Positions 1-8,261 of a stretch of DNA of 64,000 nt are shown here, in pieces. The position numbers and the translations under genes were made by a program. The notes under the pieces are model-generated. The model saw only the letters and a list, made by a program, of their open reading frames with translations, ran no database searches and was not told the DNA's origin. Each line of letters opens with the position of its first letter. Positions within the stretch are counted from its first letter, which is position 1. Source of the stretch: Ferrovibrio sp046297595. GTDB lineage: Bacteria > Pseudomonadota > Alphaproteobacteria > Ferrovibrionales > Ferrovibrionaceae. Location of the stretch: positions 496,001 through 560,000 of the forward strand of contig NZ_JBKBHT010000003.1 of the NCBI RefSeq assembly GCF_046297595.1, in the 5' to 3' direction.

Positions 1-574
1 GGATCGCCATTTTCGGCGGCGCCGGCGGGGCAGCACTGAAATCGTCCAGCGCCAGCCCGGTCGGCCGGGTGAAATCGTCGAGGCCCAAACTATGGCCGAC
101 CTGTTCTTTCAGCGCATTGCTCAGATCCTGCAGCCGTGCCGCATCGAGCGGGGCGAGCTCAAAGCGCGCGGCATTGTTGCCATGGAAATCGCGGATCTCG
201 TCCAGCCGCGCCAGCCGGCGGGACAGCACCGGCTTGCTGCCCAGCGGCCAGGGTTTGCCGCTGTCGGCCATGCGCGCCAAAAACGCGCGTGTGGCTTCCG
301 TCTCGAGCTGCAACACGCCCCAGCGCACCTGCGCGAGGTTCTTTGCCTGCGCTTCCTGCTTCTCCGGTTCAAAATCGCCCAGGCGCGATTCGACCAGATC
401 GATGAAAACCTGGAACTGGTCCAGCTTCTCCAGCAGATTGCGGAAATCGCCAAAACGGTCCGACATGCCGGCGCTGGCAAAGGCCTTGGCGATTTCCTGC
501 GCCTGGCGTTCGACCTGCGCGACCAGCGCAAGGGCGGCGGCGCGGGTGTCGGTTTTCTTCTGGGTCGTCTGCAC
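1..574 (-). CDS. Hypothetical protein, partial; paralogue of the next gene
   Basis: Partial gene running off the left edge, so its C-terminus is not visible. I start it at a GTG (574) because the frame is closed by a TAA shortly upstream, no ATG precedes it, and a GGAG lies about 7 bases before the GTG. The roughly 190 visible residues align along most of their length with the N-terminal half of the protein at 681-1538. Both contain SDRFGDF, a VF-x-DLVE-x-RL stretch, FEP-x-K, RW and the block SGKPWPLGS followed by a leucine/arginine-rich helix (RRL-x-RLDE). No signal peptide or membrane segment is seen. I do not recognise the family; the tandem pair points to a local duplication. Confidence 0.75.
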   Translation of the reverse strand, partial: MQTTQKKTDTRAAALALVAQVERQAQEIAKAFASAGMSDRFGDFRNLLEKLDQFQVFIDLVESRLGDFEPEKQEAQAKNLAQVRWGVLQLETEATRAFLARMADSGKPWPLGSKPVLSRRLARLDEIRDFHGNNAARFELAPLDAARLQDLSNALKEQVGHSLGLDDFTRPTGLALDDFSAAPPAPPKMAI

Positions 575-680
575 GGCGGGCTCCGGAACGGCTATGAAAG
601 TCCGGAACTGAAATTAGACATGCGAGCAGGCTTGCGGTGGTTATTTTCCGCTTAGGGTGTTCAAACGATAACCTGCCGCT

Positions 681-1538
681 TCAGGCAGCGATGCCGCCGT
701 TCTGGGTGATGAAATTACGCAGCATGTCCAGCGGCCCGCGGCTGATCGGATCGTTGCCGTTCAGCATCAGCACCAGCGAGGCACGGCTGACGCCGATTTT
801 GGTCGCCAGCTGGTCCATGCTCATATTCGCCGTGCGGCAGGCCTCGGTCACGGCCACGATGCCGTCGCGCTCGACATAGAAACGGCCGGCCATCTCGCGC
901 ACGCGCAGGCGCGGCGGCGGCGCGGCGGGCGGCGGTGGAGGCTGCCGGCGAGAGCGTTTGTTTCGCGGCGCCGGGCGGGCGCGCAGTTGTGGCGGTGGTG
1001 GTTCGGCCTCTGCCGAAACGCCATAGCTGAAATCCTCCAACCCCGGCGCGCGTTCGATCTGGGCCTTCAGCAGGTCTTCCACCGCATGCAGCATCGCGCT
1101 GCCCAGCGGAATCAGGCCGTATTCCTGGCCATGGCGGTCGTAATATTCGAGGAATTCGTCCAGCCGGTGCAGCCGGCGCTGCAGGAATTCGCGGCTGCCC
1201 AGCGGCCAGGGTTTGCCGCTTTCGCCGATGCGCACCAGGAAAACTTGGGTGCTGTCCACCTCGACCACGATGATGCGCCAGCGGATTTCTGCCAGATGCC
1301 GGGCCAGCGCGTCGCGCTTGGCCGGCTCGAATTGCGGCAGACGCTCCTCGACCAGGTCGACGAAGACGTGGAAATGATCGACCTTGTCGATGAAGCGTTT
1401 GAAATCGCCGAAACGGTCGGAAAAGGCATCGCCGTGGCGATAGGTGTCGGTGATATCGAGGCCCTGGCGCTCTACCTGAGCCAGCAGGCGCAGGGCTTCT
1501 CGCCGCACTCTGCCTTTTTCTGCCGTCTGACCGACCAC
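681..1538 (-). CDS. Hypothetical protein with C-terminal XRE-like helix-turn-helix
   Basis: 285 residues from a GTG start preceded by AGGGG. Residues about 1-165 match the partial gene at 1-574 (SDRFGDF, FEP-x-KRD, SGKPWPLGS motifs). Residues about 175-215 form a proline/arginine-rich low-complexity linker. The last 60 residues contain a short FYVERDG segment and then MSMDQLATKIGVSRASLVLM, which fits an XRE/lambda-type helix-turn-helix (helix, GVS turn, recognition helix). This suggests a DNA-binding protein whose unknown N-terminal domain senses or oligomerises. Function is inferred only from the fold-like pattern; there is no recognised family. It is transcribed towards its paralogue with a 106-bp gap. 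Confidence 0.8.
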   Translation of the reverse strand: MVGQTAEKGRVRREALRLLAQVERQGLDITDTYRHGDAFSDRFGDFKRFIDKVDHFHVFVDLVEERLPQFEPAKRDALARHLAEIRWRIIVVEVDSTQVFLVRIGESGKPWPLGSREFLQRRLHRLDEFLEYYDRHGQEYGLIPLGSAMLHAVEDLLKAQIERAPGLEDFSYGVSAEAEPPPPQLRARPAPRNKRSRRQPPPPPAAPPPRLRVREMAGRFYVERDGIVAVTEACRTANMSMDQLATKIGVSRASLVLMLNGNDPISRGPLDMLRNFITQNGGIAA

Positions 1539-1539
1539 G

Positions 1540-1635
1540 CGACCCCTGGGTGTTTAGCCTAGCATTCTCAGGCAACACTAGCGGGCTTGGTTGTGTTTAT
1601 CAATTTCCAATTCTATTATAAATTTCTATTCATAT
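1540..1635 (-). promoter_or_regulatory. AT-rich upstream region of the HTH protein, possible promoter
   Basis: This 96-bp gap is clearly more AT-rich than its surroundings. On the minus strand it carries an exact TATAAT (1620-1615), about 75 bases upstream of the GTG start at 1538. A TTGAAT lies only 13 bases further up, which is too close for a standard -35 element, so the promoter call rests mainly on the -10 and base composition. Confidence 0.35.
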
Positions 1636-2349
1636 TCAATATCTTGGCTGCTTGCACGGGATGAACTGGCTGAAATCCCGGCTGATGCAGACATGCACCT
1701 CGCGGATCACCCCATCCTGGGCCAGCGCCCGCAGGCTCTGCACCGTCAGGCCTTTATCCGCATTGGCCGCCGCCAGCACCGCGGCGTAATCTTTCGCCGC
1801 CTGGCGCGGCGCCGGTTCGGGCAGGACCAGCCGCTGACGCAGCCGGGAGATGATGGCGAAATAGGCCGCCGGATCGGTGAAATCGCTGCAGCTGCCATGC
1901 TTGAGCCACTGGCACTGCATCAGGCGCGCATCCGGCATGGTGCACATGGTCCGGCGCAGCACCTCGGCCGGCACGGGCTGCACCGCCGCGCAGTATTGCG
2001 GCCACGAGCCGCCATCGCGCTTATGCCGGTATTCCGGCCACAGGCCATGCACCACCCAGCCAAACTGGTTGTCGCGGCATTGCACCGGGCTGCGCTCGCC
2101 TGCTTTGGTGGCGCAGAAGGCCGGCGACCAGCTCAGGCTGAGGATATAATGGTCGAAATCGCCGGGCCGCCCGCGCGGCAATTCGCGCGACTGATCCGGC
2201 CGCGAGCAGGCCTGCACCTCGATCTGCGCGGGGATGCGGCATTGCGGGGCTTGGGCCTGCGCCGTCTGCGCGCCGGCCGGCATGGTGGCGGACATGGCGG
2301 CGGGCAACAAAAGCAGCAGCAGGAATGCGAGCTTGCGACAGAGCATCAT
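1636..2349 (-). CDS. Ribonuclease T2 family protein, secreted
   Basis: 237 residues with a clear Sec signal peptide (positively charged start, leucine run, cleavage near AGA-QT around residue 28). The two conserved active-site segments of RNase T2 are present: WVVHGLWPEY (CAS1 histidine) and QWLKHGSC (CAS2 histidine, with lysine). Several cysteines suit disulfides in the periplasm. The family cleaves single-stranded RNA through a 2',3'-cyclic phosphate intermediate; here it would act outside the cytoplasm, for scavenging nucleotides. It is divergent from nth, with only 42 bp between starts. Confidence 0.93.
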   Translation of the reverse strand: MMLCRKLAFLLLLLLPAAMSATMPAGAQTAQAQAPQCRIPAQIEVQACSRPDQSRELPRGRPGDFDHYILSLSWSPAFCATKAGERSPVQCRDNQFGWVVHGLWPEYRHKRDGGSWPQYCAAVQPVPAEVLRRTMCTMPDARLMQCQWLKHGSCSDFTDPAAYFAIISRLRQRLVLPEPAPRQAAKDYAAVLAAANADKGLTVQSLRALAQDGVIREVHVCISRDFSQFIPCKQPRY

Positions 2350-2391
2350 GGCGGTCTAAAGATCGACGACCTACCTCCTTTTGCCAAGCCC

Positions 2392-3033
2392 ATGAAGCCC
2401 CAGCAAGCCACCGAATTCTTCGCCCGCCTGGCGAAACAGAACCCCGAGCCGAAGACGGAGCTGAATTACGTCAACGCCTATACGTTGCTGGTGGCCGTTG
2501 TGCTGTCGGCCCAGGCCACCGATACGGGCGTGAACAAGGCCACGAAGGCCCTGTTCGAGAAAGTGACCACGCCGGCGCAGATGCTGAAGCTGGGCGAGGC
2601 TGGCCTGAAGCAGCACATCAAGACCATCGGCCTATTCAACGCCAAGGCCAAGAACGTGATCGCCCTGTCGAAGATCCTGGTCGATCAGCATGACTGCCAG
2701 GTGCCGCGCGACCGCGACGCATTACAGGCCCTGCCCGGCGTGGGCCGCAAGACGGCGAATGTGGTGCTGAACGTGCTGTGGGGCGAACCGACCATCGCGG
2801 TGGACACGCATATCTTCCGTGTTTCCAACCGCACGGGCCTGGCCAAGGGCAAGACACCGCTGGCCGTGGAGCTGGCGCTGGAGAAAGCCGTGCCGAAACA
2901 GTTCGTGCAGCATGCCCATCACTGGCTGATCCTGCATGGCCGCTACATCTGCAAGGCGCGCAAGCCCGATTGCTGGCGCTGCATCGTGGCCGACCTCTGC
3001 GCCTTCAAGCCAAAGACAAAAAAGGACGACTAA
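2392..3033 (+). CDS. nth: Endonuclease III (base-excision repair glycosylase/AP lyase)
   Basis: 213 residues from ATG 2392. The open frame continues far upstream, but the family N-terminus (KPxxATEFFARLA) begins here. The helix-hairpin-helix LPGVGRKTANVVL holds the catalytic lysine and VDTHIFRVSNR holds the catalytic aspartate. The C-terminal 4Fe-4S cluster motif is complete: C-x6-C-x2-C-x5-C. The enzyme removes oxidised pyrimidines from DNA and nicks the abasic site. No good ribosome-binding site is visible before the start. Its stop codon overlaps, tail to tail, the stop of the monooxygenase gene on the other strand. Confidence 0.96.
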   Translation: MKPQQATEFFARLAKQNPEPKTELNYVNAYTLLVAVVLSAQATDTGVNKATKALFEKVTTPAQMLKLGEAGLKQHIKTIGLFNAKAKNVIALSKILVDQHDCQVPRDRDALQALPGVGRKTANVVLNVLWGEPTIAVDTHIFRVSNRTGLAKGKTPLAVELALEKAVPKQFVQHAHHWLILHGRYICKARKPDCWRCIVADLCAFKPKTKKDD

Positions 3034-4304
3034 CTGAGCGACGCGATCGCGGCCTGCAGGTCGCGTTTGTATTGCAGGAAATCGACGAAGATGCCGTGTT
3101 CGCCACGATCCTGCGTGCCCTGCGCGCAGCCTTCGACGATGCGGCTGCGGAAGGCTGCGGCCGCGGATGGTGTCTTCTCGCGTGCCTTCAGGTAAGCGGC
3201 GATCAGATCGGTCTGCAGTGCACGGCCGGCCCAGCCCACGCCGGCGCCTTCCAGCAGGCCCGCCACGAACAGGCCGTTATCCTGCGGCGGAAAGATGTTG
3301 AGATAAAGCTGCGGCGCCTGGTTCGCTGGCCGCCAGTTCAGCACGGAGAGATCATCGAGGAACGGAAAGGTGATGCGGTAGCCGGTCGCCAGCAGAACCA
3401 GATCGACCTTGTCCTCGCGGCCATCGGCAAAGACCACGGTATCATCGTGGAATTCGCGGATCGGCTTGCGCAGCTCCACATCGCCCTGCCCCAGATGCTG
3501 CAGCACCAGGGAATTGACGATGGGCGTGCGGTCGTAGAGCCGATGCTTCGGCCGGGGCAGGCCGAAGCGTTCCGGCGGACCGACCAGCAGGCGCAGCAAC
3601 GGCTCGTGCAGCATGGCACGGAGGGATTTGGGCAGGATGAAGCGTTTTGGTTTGTGATTGGCCTCGTCGGCCGGTTTGCCGGCGAGGAATTTCGGTACGA
3701 AATGATTGCCGCCGCGCACGCTCCACAACACGCGGGCGGCGCGATGGATGGCATCCACCACGATGTCGCAGCCGGTATTACCCATGCCGACCACCAGCAC
3801 GGCCTTGCCGTCGAAGATATCCGCCGTCTTGTAATCCTTGGCATGCATCAGCCGGCCGCTGAAGGAACCAGGAATCTGCGGCAGCAATGGATCGGTAAGA
3901 TGGCCGTTGGCGATCACCACGCCGGCATAATCCTTCACACTGCCGTCGCTGAAGCGCGCGCGCCATGCGCCGCCATCACGCACCAGCGTCTGCAAGCTCG
4001 TATTGAACCGGATCAGCGAATAAAGCCCAAAATGCGTCGCATAATCGCGCAGGTATTGCAGCACCTGGGCATGGCCGGGATAGGCCGGCCAGCCCTCGGG
4101 CATCGGAAAATCGGCAAACGCAGTCGTGCGTTTCGACGAGATCAGATGCGTGGAGGCATAGACCGCGCTGGACTCCGCACCATAGAGCCATTGTCCGCCG
4201 ATATCGACATGGCGCTCCACGGCTTCCACCGGCAGGCCGGCCTGTTTGAAACTTTTCAGCGCCGCCAGCCCGGCCGGGCCCGCGCCGATCACCAGATAGG
4301 TCAT
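3030..4304 (-). CDS. Flavin-containing monooxygenase-like NAD(P)/FAD oxidoreductase
   Basis: 424 residues, started at MTYLVIGAGPAG because the FAD-binding GxGxxG lies directly at the N-terminus and the ATG overlaps the upstream stop (ATGA). A second Rossmann motif, VVGMGNTG, binds NADPH. Between them FSGRLMHAKDY matches the flavin monooxygenase/Baeyer-Villiger fingerprint FxGxxxHxxxY exactly. A LATGY motif follows near residue 325. The family inserts one oxygen atom into nucleophilic or ketone substrates. It is the last gene of a coupled set with the SDR epimerase and the BASS transporter, so the substrate is probably what that transporter imports; which compound is unknown. Confidence 0.9.
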   Translation of the reverse strand: MTYLVIGAGPAGLAALKSFKQAGLPVEAVERHVDIGGQWLYGAESSAVYASTHLISSKRTTAFADFPMPEGWPAYPGHAQVLQYLRDYATHFGLYSLIRFNTSLQTLVRDGGAWRARFSDGSVKDYAGVVIANGHLTDPLLPQIPGSFSGRLMHAKDYKTADIFDGKAVLVVGMGNTGCDIVVDAIHRAARVLWSVRGGNHFVPKFLAGKPADEANHKPKRFILPKSLRAMLHEPLLRLLVGPPERFGLPRPKHRLYDRTPIVNSLVLQHLGQGDVELRKPIREFHDDTVVFADGREDKVDLVLLATGYRITFPFLDDLSVLNWRPANQAPQLYLNIFPPQDNGLFVAGLLEGAGVGWAGRALQTDLIAAYLKAREKTPSAAAAFRSRIVEGCAQGTQDRGEHGIFVDFLQYKRDLQAAIASLS

Positions 4305-5251
4305 GCCTGTTTTGCCTTCCTGTAGCGTTCGAACACCGCATCCGCATCCAGCAGCGGCACATAGCCGAAGCCGCGTTTCAGCAATGCGTTGTCCAGCACC
4401 GGGCGGTACTGGATGAATTTCACATGCTGCGGACCCAGCTTGGTCAGGCCCAGCCGGTTGAGCAGCCACAGCACGCCCTTCAGCAATGCCGGCGGGATCG
4501 CCAGATAGGGCTTGCCGAGTTTGCCCGCGATCTGCGCCAGGCTGAGCGTGCCATCGCCGGCCAGGTTGAACACGCCGGCCGGCCCGCCGCAGGCCGCGCG
4601 GACCAGGGCCGCCACCACGTCGCTGTCGGCCACCAGCGAAAAGGGCGTGGTTGTGCCGGTGAGGCCCAGCACCAGCGGGCGCTGGAACATCGCCGTGATC
4701 TGGTTGGCCGTGCCCGGTCCCAGCACGGTGCAGGGCCGGAATACGGTCTGCCTCAGCGCGGGATGTTTCACACGCCAGTCGGCCAACAACTCCTCGACCA
4801 GGCGTTTGTGCCGCGCATAGGCGAAATCCTCGTTGCCGCGCAGGGCATCGCTTTCGCGCAGCGGCACCGGATTGTCGGCATGATAGCCATAGGCCGCGCC
4901 GCTGGAAGTGACCACCAGATGCGCCACATCGGCGGCAAGGCAGGCGCGCAACACATTCTCGGTGCCCTTCACGTCGATCTCGAAGTCGCGCTGCTCGTCG
5001 CCGCCGGCTGCCACCACGGAGGCCAGATGCACCACACAGCGCGGCCGATGCTGCTGCATGTGATCGGCCAGTACCGGATCGCGGATATCGCCGGCGATGT
5101 AGGTCACACCCGGCAACCGTTCAGGCAATGGCACATCGCGTAGATCGAAGGCGATTACCGGCTGCGCTGCCGCATCGGCGGCCAGCGCCGCCACCAGGCT
5201 GCGGCCGATGAAGCCGGCCGCGCCCGTCACCAGAATACCAGCATTGCTCAT
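4301..5251 (-). CDS. NAD-dependent epimerase/dehydratase (extended SDR)
   Basis: 316 residues starting at MSNAGILVTGAAGFIG, where the NAD-binding TGxxGFIG motif is immediately N-terminal. Start and stop overlap the neighbours by four bases on both sides (ATGA), showing translational coupling. The catalytic triad is visible: Ser in TSSGAAYG and Tyr/Lys in YARHK. Length fits the extended SDR family, which includes sugar epimerases, 3-beta-hydroxysteroid dehydrogenases and similar enzymes. With a BASS transporter upstream and a flavin monooxygenase downstream a role on a small hydrophobic or steroid-like compound is possible, but that is inference. Confidence 0.88.
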   Translation of the reverse strand: MSNAGILVTGAAGFIGRSLVAALAADAAAQPVIAFDLRDVPLPERLPGVTYIAGDIRDPVLADHMQQHRPRCVVHLASVVAAGGDEQRDFEIDVKGTENVLRACLAADVAHLVVTSSGAAYGYHADNPVPLRESDALRGNEDFAYARHKRLVEELLADWRVKHPALRQTVFRPCTVLGPGTANQITAMFQRPLVLGLTGTTTPFSLVADSDVVAALVRAACGGPAGVFNLAGDGTLSLAQIAGKLGKPYLAIPPALLKGVLWLLNRLGLTKLGPQHVKFIQYRPVLDNALLKRGFGYVPLLDADAVFERYRKAKQA

Positions 5252-6174
5252 GCCGATTGCTCGCGCATGCGGCGGGCATCGCCACGCTTCCATAGCGTCG
5301 CCAGCGTCCAGCCCGAGACGATATGCCAGATGCCCCAGCCGGCGGCGATCAGCGCCGCGCCGCCCAGCGCATCGAACTGATTGAGGATCAGCGCCAGGCC
5401 GAGGCCGGAATTCTGCATGCCGATTTCGACGGTGACGGCACGGGTATCGGACCGGTTCATGCGGATTGCTTTCGCGGCCAGCCAGCCCAGCAGCAGGGCC
5501 GACGCGTTATGCAGGATCACCAGCGGCATGATATCGGACAGGAAGGTGAGTAGATGGCGTCCATTCGTAATCGTGGTGGCGAGGATGAACAGGATCAGGA
5601 ACAGGAAGGACATGATCTGGAACGGCCGGCGCAGTCGCGCGGCCAGTCGCGGTGCCCAATGCGCGATCGCCATGCCCAGTGCCATCGGCACGCCGAGGAT
5701 CAGCACGGTCTGCGCCAGGAAAGGTCCCGCCTCGATATTCACCTGCCGCAGCAGGGCCGCCGTGGCCGGGTTGAGGGAGGCCCAGAACAGGATGTTGAGC
5801 GGCGTGGCGATGATCGCCACCACGCTGGACAGGCCGGTCATGCAGACCGACAGCGCCGTGTTGCCGCGCCCCATATGGGTGATCAGGTTGGAGAGATTGC
5901 CGCCCGGGCAGGCCCCCACGATGATCATGCCGAGCGCGACACTGGGCTGCGACTGCAGCACCATGGTCATCGCCCAGGTGAGCGCCGGCAGCAGGAGCGT
6001 CTGCGCCGCCAGGCCGGTGAGCGGGGCCAGAGGCTTGCGCAGCACGGCCGCGAAGTCGCTGACACGCAAATCCAGCGCGACCCCGAACATGATCAGGGCC
6101 AGCACGAGGCCCAGGATGGCCTGGCCGGTCGAATCGATCTGGATCAGGACGGCGTCGATGGACGCGTCTGTCAT
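5248..6174 (-). CDS. Bile acid:sodium symporter (BASS) family transporter
   Basis: 308 residues, ATG preceded by GGAGG (start at MTDASIDAV). About nine or ten hydrophobic segments cover the protein. GACPGGNLSNLIT and VEIGMQNSGLGLALI correspond to the two discontinuous helices that form the sodium and substrate sites in this family. Members import organic anions such as bile acids, pyruvate or pantoate with sodium. It is the first gene of the set ending in the flavin monooxygenase and is divergent from an AraC-type regulator 151 bp away, which may control it. Confidence 0.9.
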   Translation of the reverse strand: MTDASIDAVLIQIDSTGQAILGLVLALIMFGVALDLRVSDFAAVLRKPLAPLTGLAAQTLLLPALTWAMTMVLQSQPSVALGMIIVGACPGGNLSNLITHMGRGNTALSVCMTGLSSVVAIIATPLNILFWASLNPATAALLRQVNIEAGPFLAQTVLILGVPMALGMAIAHWAPRLAARLRRPFQIMSFLFLILFILATTITNGRHLLTFLSDIMPLVILHNASALLLGWLAAKAIRMNRSDTRAVTVEIGMQNSGLGLALILNQFDALGGAALIAAGWGIWHIVSGWTLATLWKRGDARRMREQSA

Positions 6175-6325
6175 GGTTTCCTCCCTCACCGGCCGCTTTG
6201 GGTTTCTGTCGGGTTGTCGCGGCCGGCCCGCTGCGGCATTCTGGCGCAGCCAGGGCGACAGGGCGATGGCCGGATGCGCCAGCCGATTGTCGCCGGACGC
6301 CAAAATCAGGAGGAAACCGGACAGG

Positions 6326-7381
6326 ATGAACCAGGCCGGCGGCATCTTGCAGCCTGTTCCGCGCAGCGTGGCGGCCGGTTATGTGCGCACCCTGCTGGAT
6401 GCCCTGCGCGACCAGCGGACCGCGCAGCCCGTCTCTGCCGACCAGGTTCTGCGCGAGGCCGGTCTTTCCCCTGCTCTGCTCGACTCCCCCGAGGGCCGGC
6501 TGCCCCATGATGCGGTTTCGGCGATCTGGCTGGCCGCCCTGCGCCTGACCGGCGACAGCAATCTGGGCCTGCATGTGGGCGAGCAGGTACGGCCCGGCTC
6601 CTTCGACGCGCTGGGCCATCTGCTGATGAGCTCCGAAACCCTGCGCGAGGCAGCGGCGCAGGCCGACCGCTTCGCACCGCTGGTGGGCGGCGGCGGGCAT
6701 TTCGCGGCCCGGCCGGAAGGCGCGGATATCCGCCTGTTCTACATGCCCTTCGATCCCGACTGGCCCTGCCGGCGCCATCGCGTCGAAGCCGTGCTGACGG
6801 CGACGCTCACCTTCACCCGCTGGCTGTGCGGTCGGGACATCGCACCCCGCAGCGTGCGCTTCCGCCATGCCGCGCCCGACGGCACCACTGAGCATCGCCG
6901 CATCTTCGCCGCACCAGTGACATTCGATGCCGAGGACGATTCGCTTCTGCTGGCGGCGGATACGCTGGCCCTGCCGGTGCGACAGGCCAGCCCGGCCCTG
7001 AAGGGCATGCTGACCGATTATGCCGACCGCGCGCTGGCGCGCCTGGGCGATGCAGCCGGCGACGACGACCTGCGCATGCGGCTGGCCGGTTGCATCCGCG
7101 GCCTGCTGGCCTGCGGGCATCCGCCCAGCATCGATGCGGCGGCGGCGGCAATGGGCCTGACGCCACGCACCCTGCAGCGGCGGCTGGCCGAACGCGGCAC
7201 CGGCTTCCAGGACGAAGTGGCGGCCCTGCGCTGCGCCATGGCGAAGGAACTGCTGCGCGATCCAGGCCGCAGCATGGCCAGTGTGGCCGCGCGGCTGGGC
7301 TTTGCCGACGTGGCCAATTTCCATCGCGCCTTCAAGGCCTGGACCGGCGCCACACCCGCGCAATGGCGGCGCGGCGCATGA
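6326..7381 (+). CDS. AraC-family transcriptional regulator (Arabinose_bd type)
   Basis: 351 residues from ATG 6326, with AGGAGG about ten bases upstream. The N-terminal about 210 residues resemble the Arabinose_bd ligand domain found in ArgR/OruR-like regulators (LGLHVGEQVRPGSFDALGHL). The C-terminus holds two helix-turn-helix units: MGLTPRTLQRRLAERG and the AraC signature SVAARLGFADVANFHRAFKA with the ATPAQWRR ending. It is divergent from the BASS-epimerase-monooxygenase set, the usual arrangement for an activator of that set. Its stop overlaps the next start (ATGA). Confidence 0.92.
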   Translation: MNQAGGILQPVPRSVAAGYVRTLLDALRDQRTAQPVSADQVLREAGLSPALLDSPEGRLPHDAVSAIWLAALRLTGDSNLGLHVGEQVRPGSFDALGHLLMSSETLREAAAQADRFAPLVGGGGHFAARPEGADIRLFYMPFDPDWPCRRHRVEAVLTATLTFTRWLCGRDIAPRSVRFRHAAPDGTTEHRRIFAAPVTFDAEDDSLLLAADTLALPVRQASPALKGMLTDYADRALARLGDAAGDDDLRMRLAGCIRGLLACGHPPSIDAAAAAMGLTPRTLQRRLAERGTGFQDEVAALRCAMAKELLRDPGRSMASVAARLGFADVANFHRAFKAWTGATPAQWRRGA

Positions 7382-7788
7382 CATTGCCGGCACCATTGCG
7401 GGTGATGTTCGACAGCAACGCCTATGACGAGATCCTGCGCCATAATGATGCGGACCGTATTCGCTCGCTGATCGAGGCGGAAAAACTGGCCGTCGTCACG
7501 ACGCATGTTCAGGGAGACGAATTGCGCCAGATCGCCGATGCACAGAAACGCGCCGCCTTGCTGGATTCGTATAACATTATCGGTGGCAAGACGGTTTTAC
7601 CCGCTGAGGCGATCGATGGCGATATCACCTACATGTCGCGGGACGACATGCTGGCCGGCGTGGCAAAAGCCTGCTGCGACAGACTGGTGACCCATGACCG
7701 GGTGCTGGCCGAACGCTGCAGCGATCTGGCGATTTCCTATGGCGCCTTCCGACAACTGGCCGGACTCGACCTGCAGACAGGCCCTTAG
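7378..7788 (+). CDS. PIN-like domain protein
   Basis: 136 residues. The ATG overlaps the stop of the AraC-type regulator (ATGA), so the two are translationally coupled. The N-terminus RVMFDSNAYDEIL fits the first PIN motif (hydrophobic strand, Asp, Asn). Later acidic residues occur in DDMLAGVAKACCDRLVTHD, where the LVTHD strand resembles the conserved PIN aspartate. PIN proteins are often metal-dependent RNases and toxins. No small antitoxin gene sits next to it, so a toxin role is not supported. Fold assignment is by motif only. Confidence 0.7.
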   Translation: MTLPAPLRVMFDSNAYDEILRHNDADRIRSLIEAEKLAVVTTHVQGDELRQIADAQKRAALLDSYNIIGGKTVLPAEAIDGDITYMSRDDMLAGVAKACCDRLVTHDRVLAERCSDLAISYGAFRQLAGLDLQTGP

Positions 7789-8255
7789 GACATCGGTTTT
7801 GGCTGCGCCATCGGCGGCTGGGTTTTCAGCAAAGCCGCCAGGCAGTCGGAATCGTCCACCGTCTGGCCGCGCACGCGGCTGAGCACCTGGGCATGCGTCA
7901 CACGCAGGCGCGGACTGGGATCGTCGGGATAGAAGAACAGCAGCAGGGTGCAGCGCGGATTCTCGGACTGGTATTGCCAGACCTCGCCGGGCGGTTCGCG
8001 CCGCAAGGTGGTGGGCGCGCCGAACAGCGCGCGGGTCTCGGCCTCGGTCTTGCGCACCACGTCGGCGCTGAGCGGCCGGCGCGGCGCCTCGTCGGGCCGC
8101 GAAGGCGCCGGCACCAGGGCCAGGTCGAGTGGTTCCTCGCCGGTGCCGGCACTGCCCGAAGGCCGCGCGCCGCAGGCGGCCAGCGCCAGCATCGTCAGGC
8201 CCAGAAAAACAAGGCGCGGGGCAAAGGCCCCGCGCGATACGCGATACGACATCAC
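7785..8255 (-). CDS. Putative lipoprotein
   Basis: 156 residues. The N-terminus has charged residues, a hydrophobic run and the lipobox LAAC (cysteine near residue 28), so it should be lipid-anchored. The mature part is rich in Pro and Arg and has one Cys-containing segment (NPRCTLLLFFYPDD). The C-terminal QVLSRVRGQTVDDSDCLAALL could be a small globular domain. No family recognised. Its stop overlaps tail to tail with the PIN-like gene; the bactofilin gene ends 6 bp upstream of it, so the two may be co-transcribed. Confidence 0.75.
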   Translation of the reverse strand: MMSYRVSRGAFAPRLVFLGLTMLALAACGARPSGSAGTGEEPLDLALVPAPSRPDEAPRRPLSADVVRKTEAETRALFGAPTTLRREPPGEVWQYQSENPRCTLLLFFYPDDPSPRLRVTHAQVLSRVRGQTVDDSDCLAALLKTQPPMAQPKPMS

Positions 8256-8261
8256 GATGGT

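Noticed and set aside
1591..2391. N-terminal extension of endonuclease III
   Set aside because: Lies antisense to the RNase T2 gene, and homology to Nth begins at 2392.
5507..7396. Long minus-strand frame over the AraC regulator and BASS gene
   Set aside because: Antisense shadow of two real genes in GC-rich DNA; no domain features.
7378..7788. Complete toxin-antitoxin system
   Set aside because: No small antitoxin gene accompanies the PIN-like gene; the neighbour is an AraC-type regulator.
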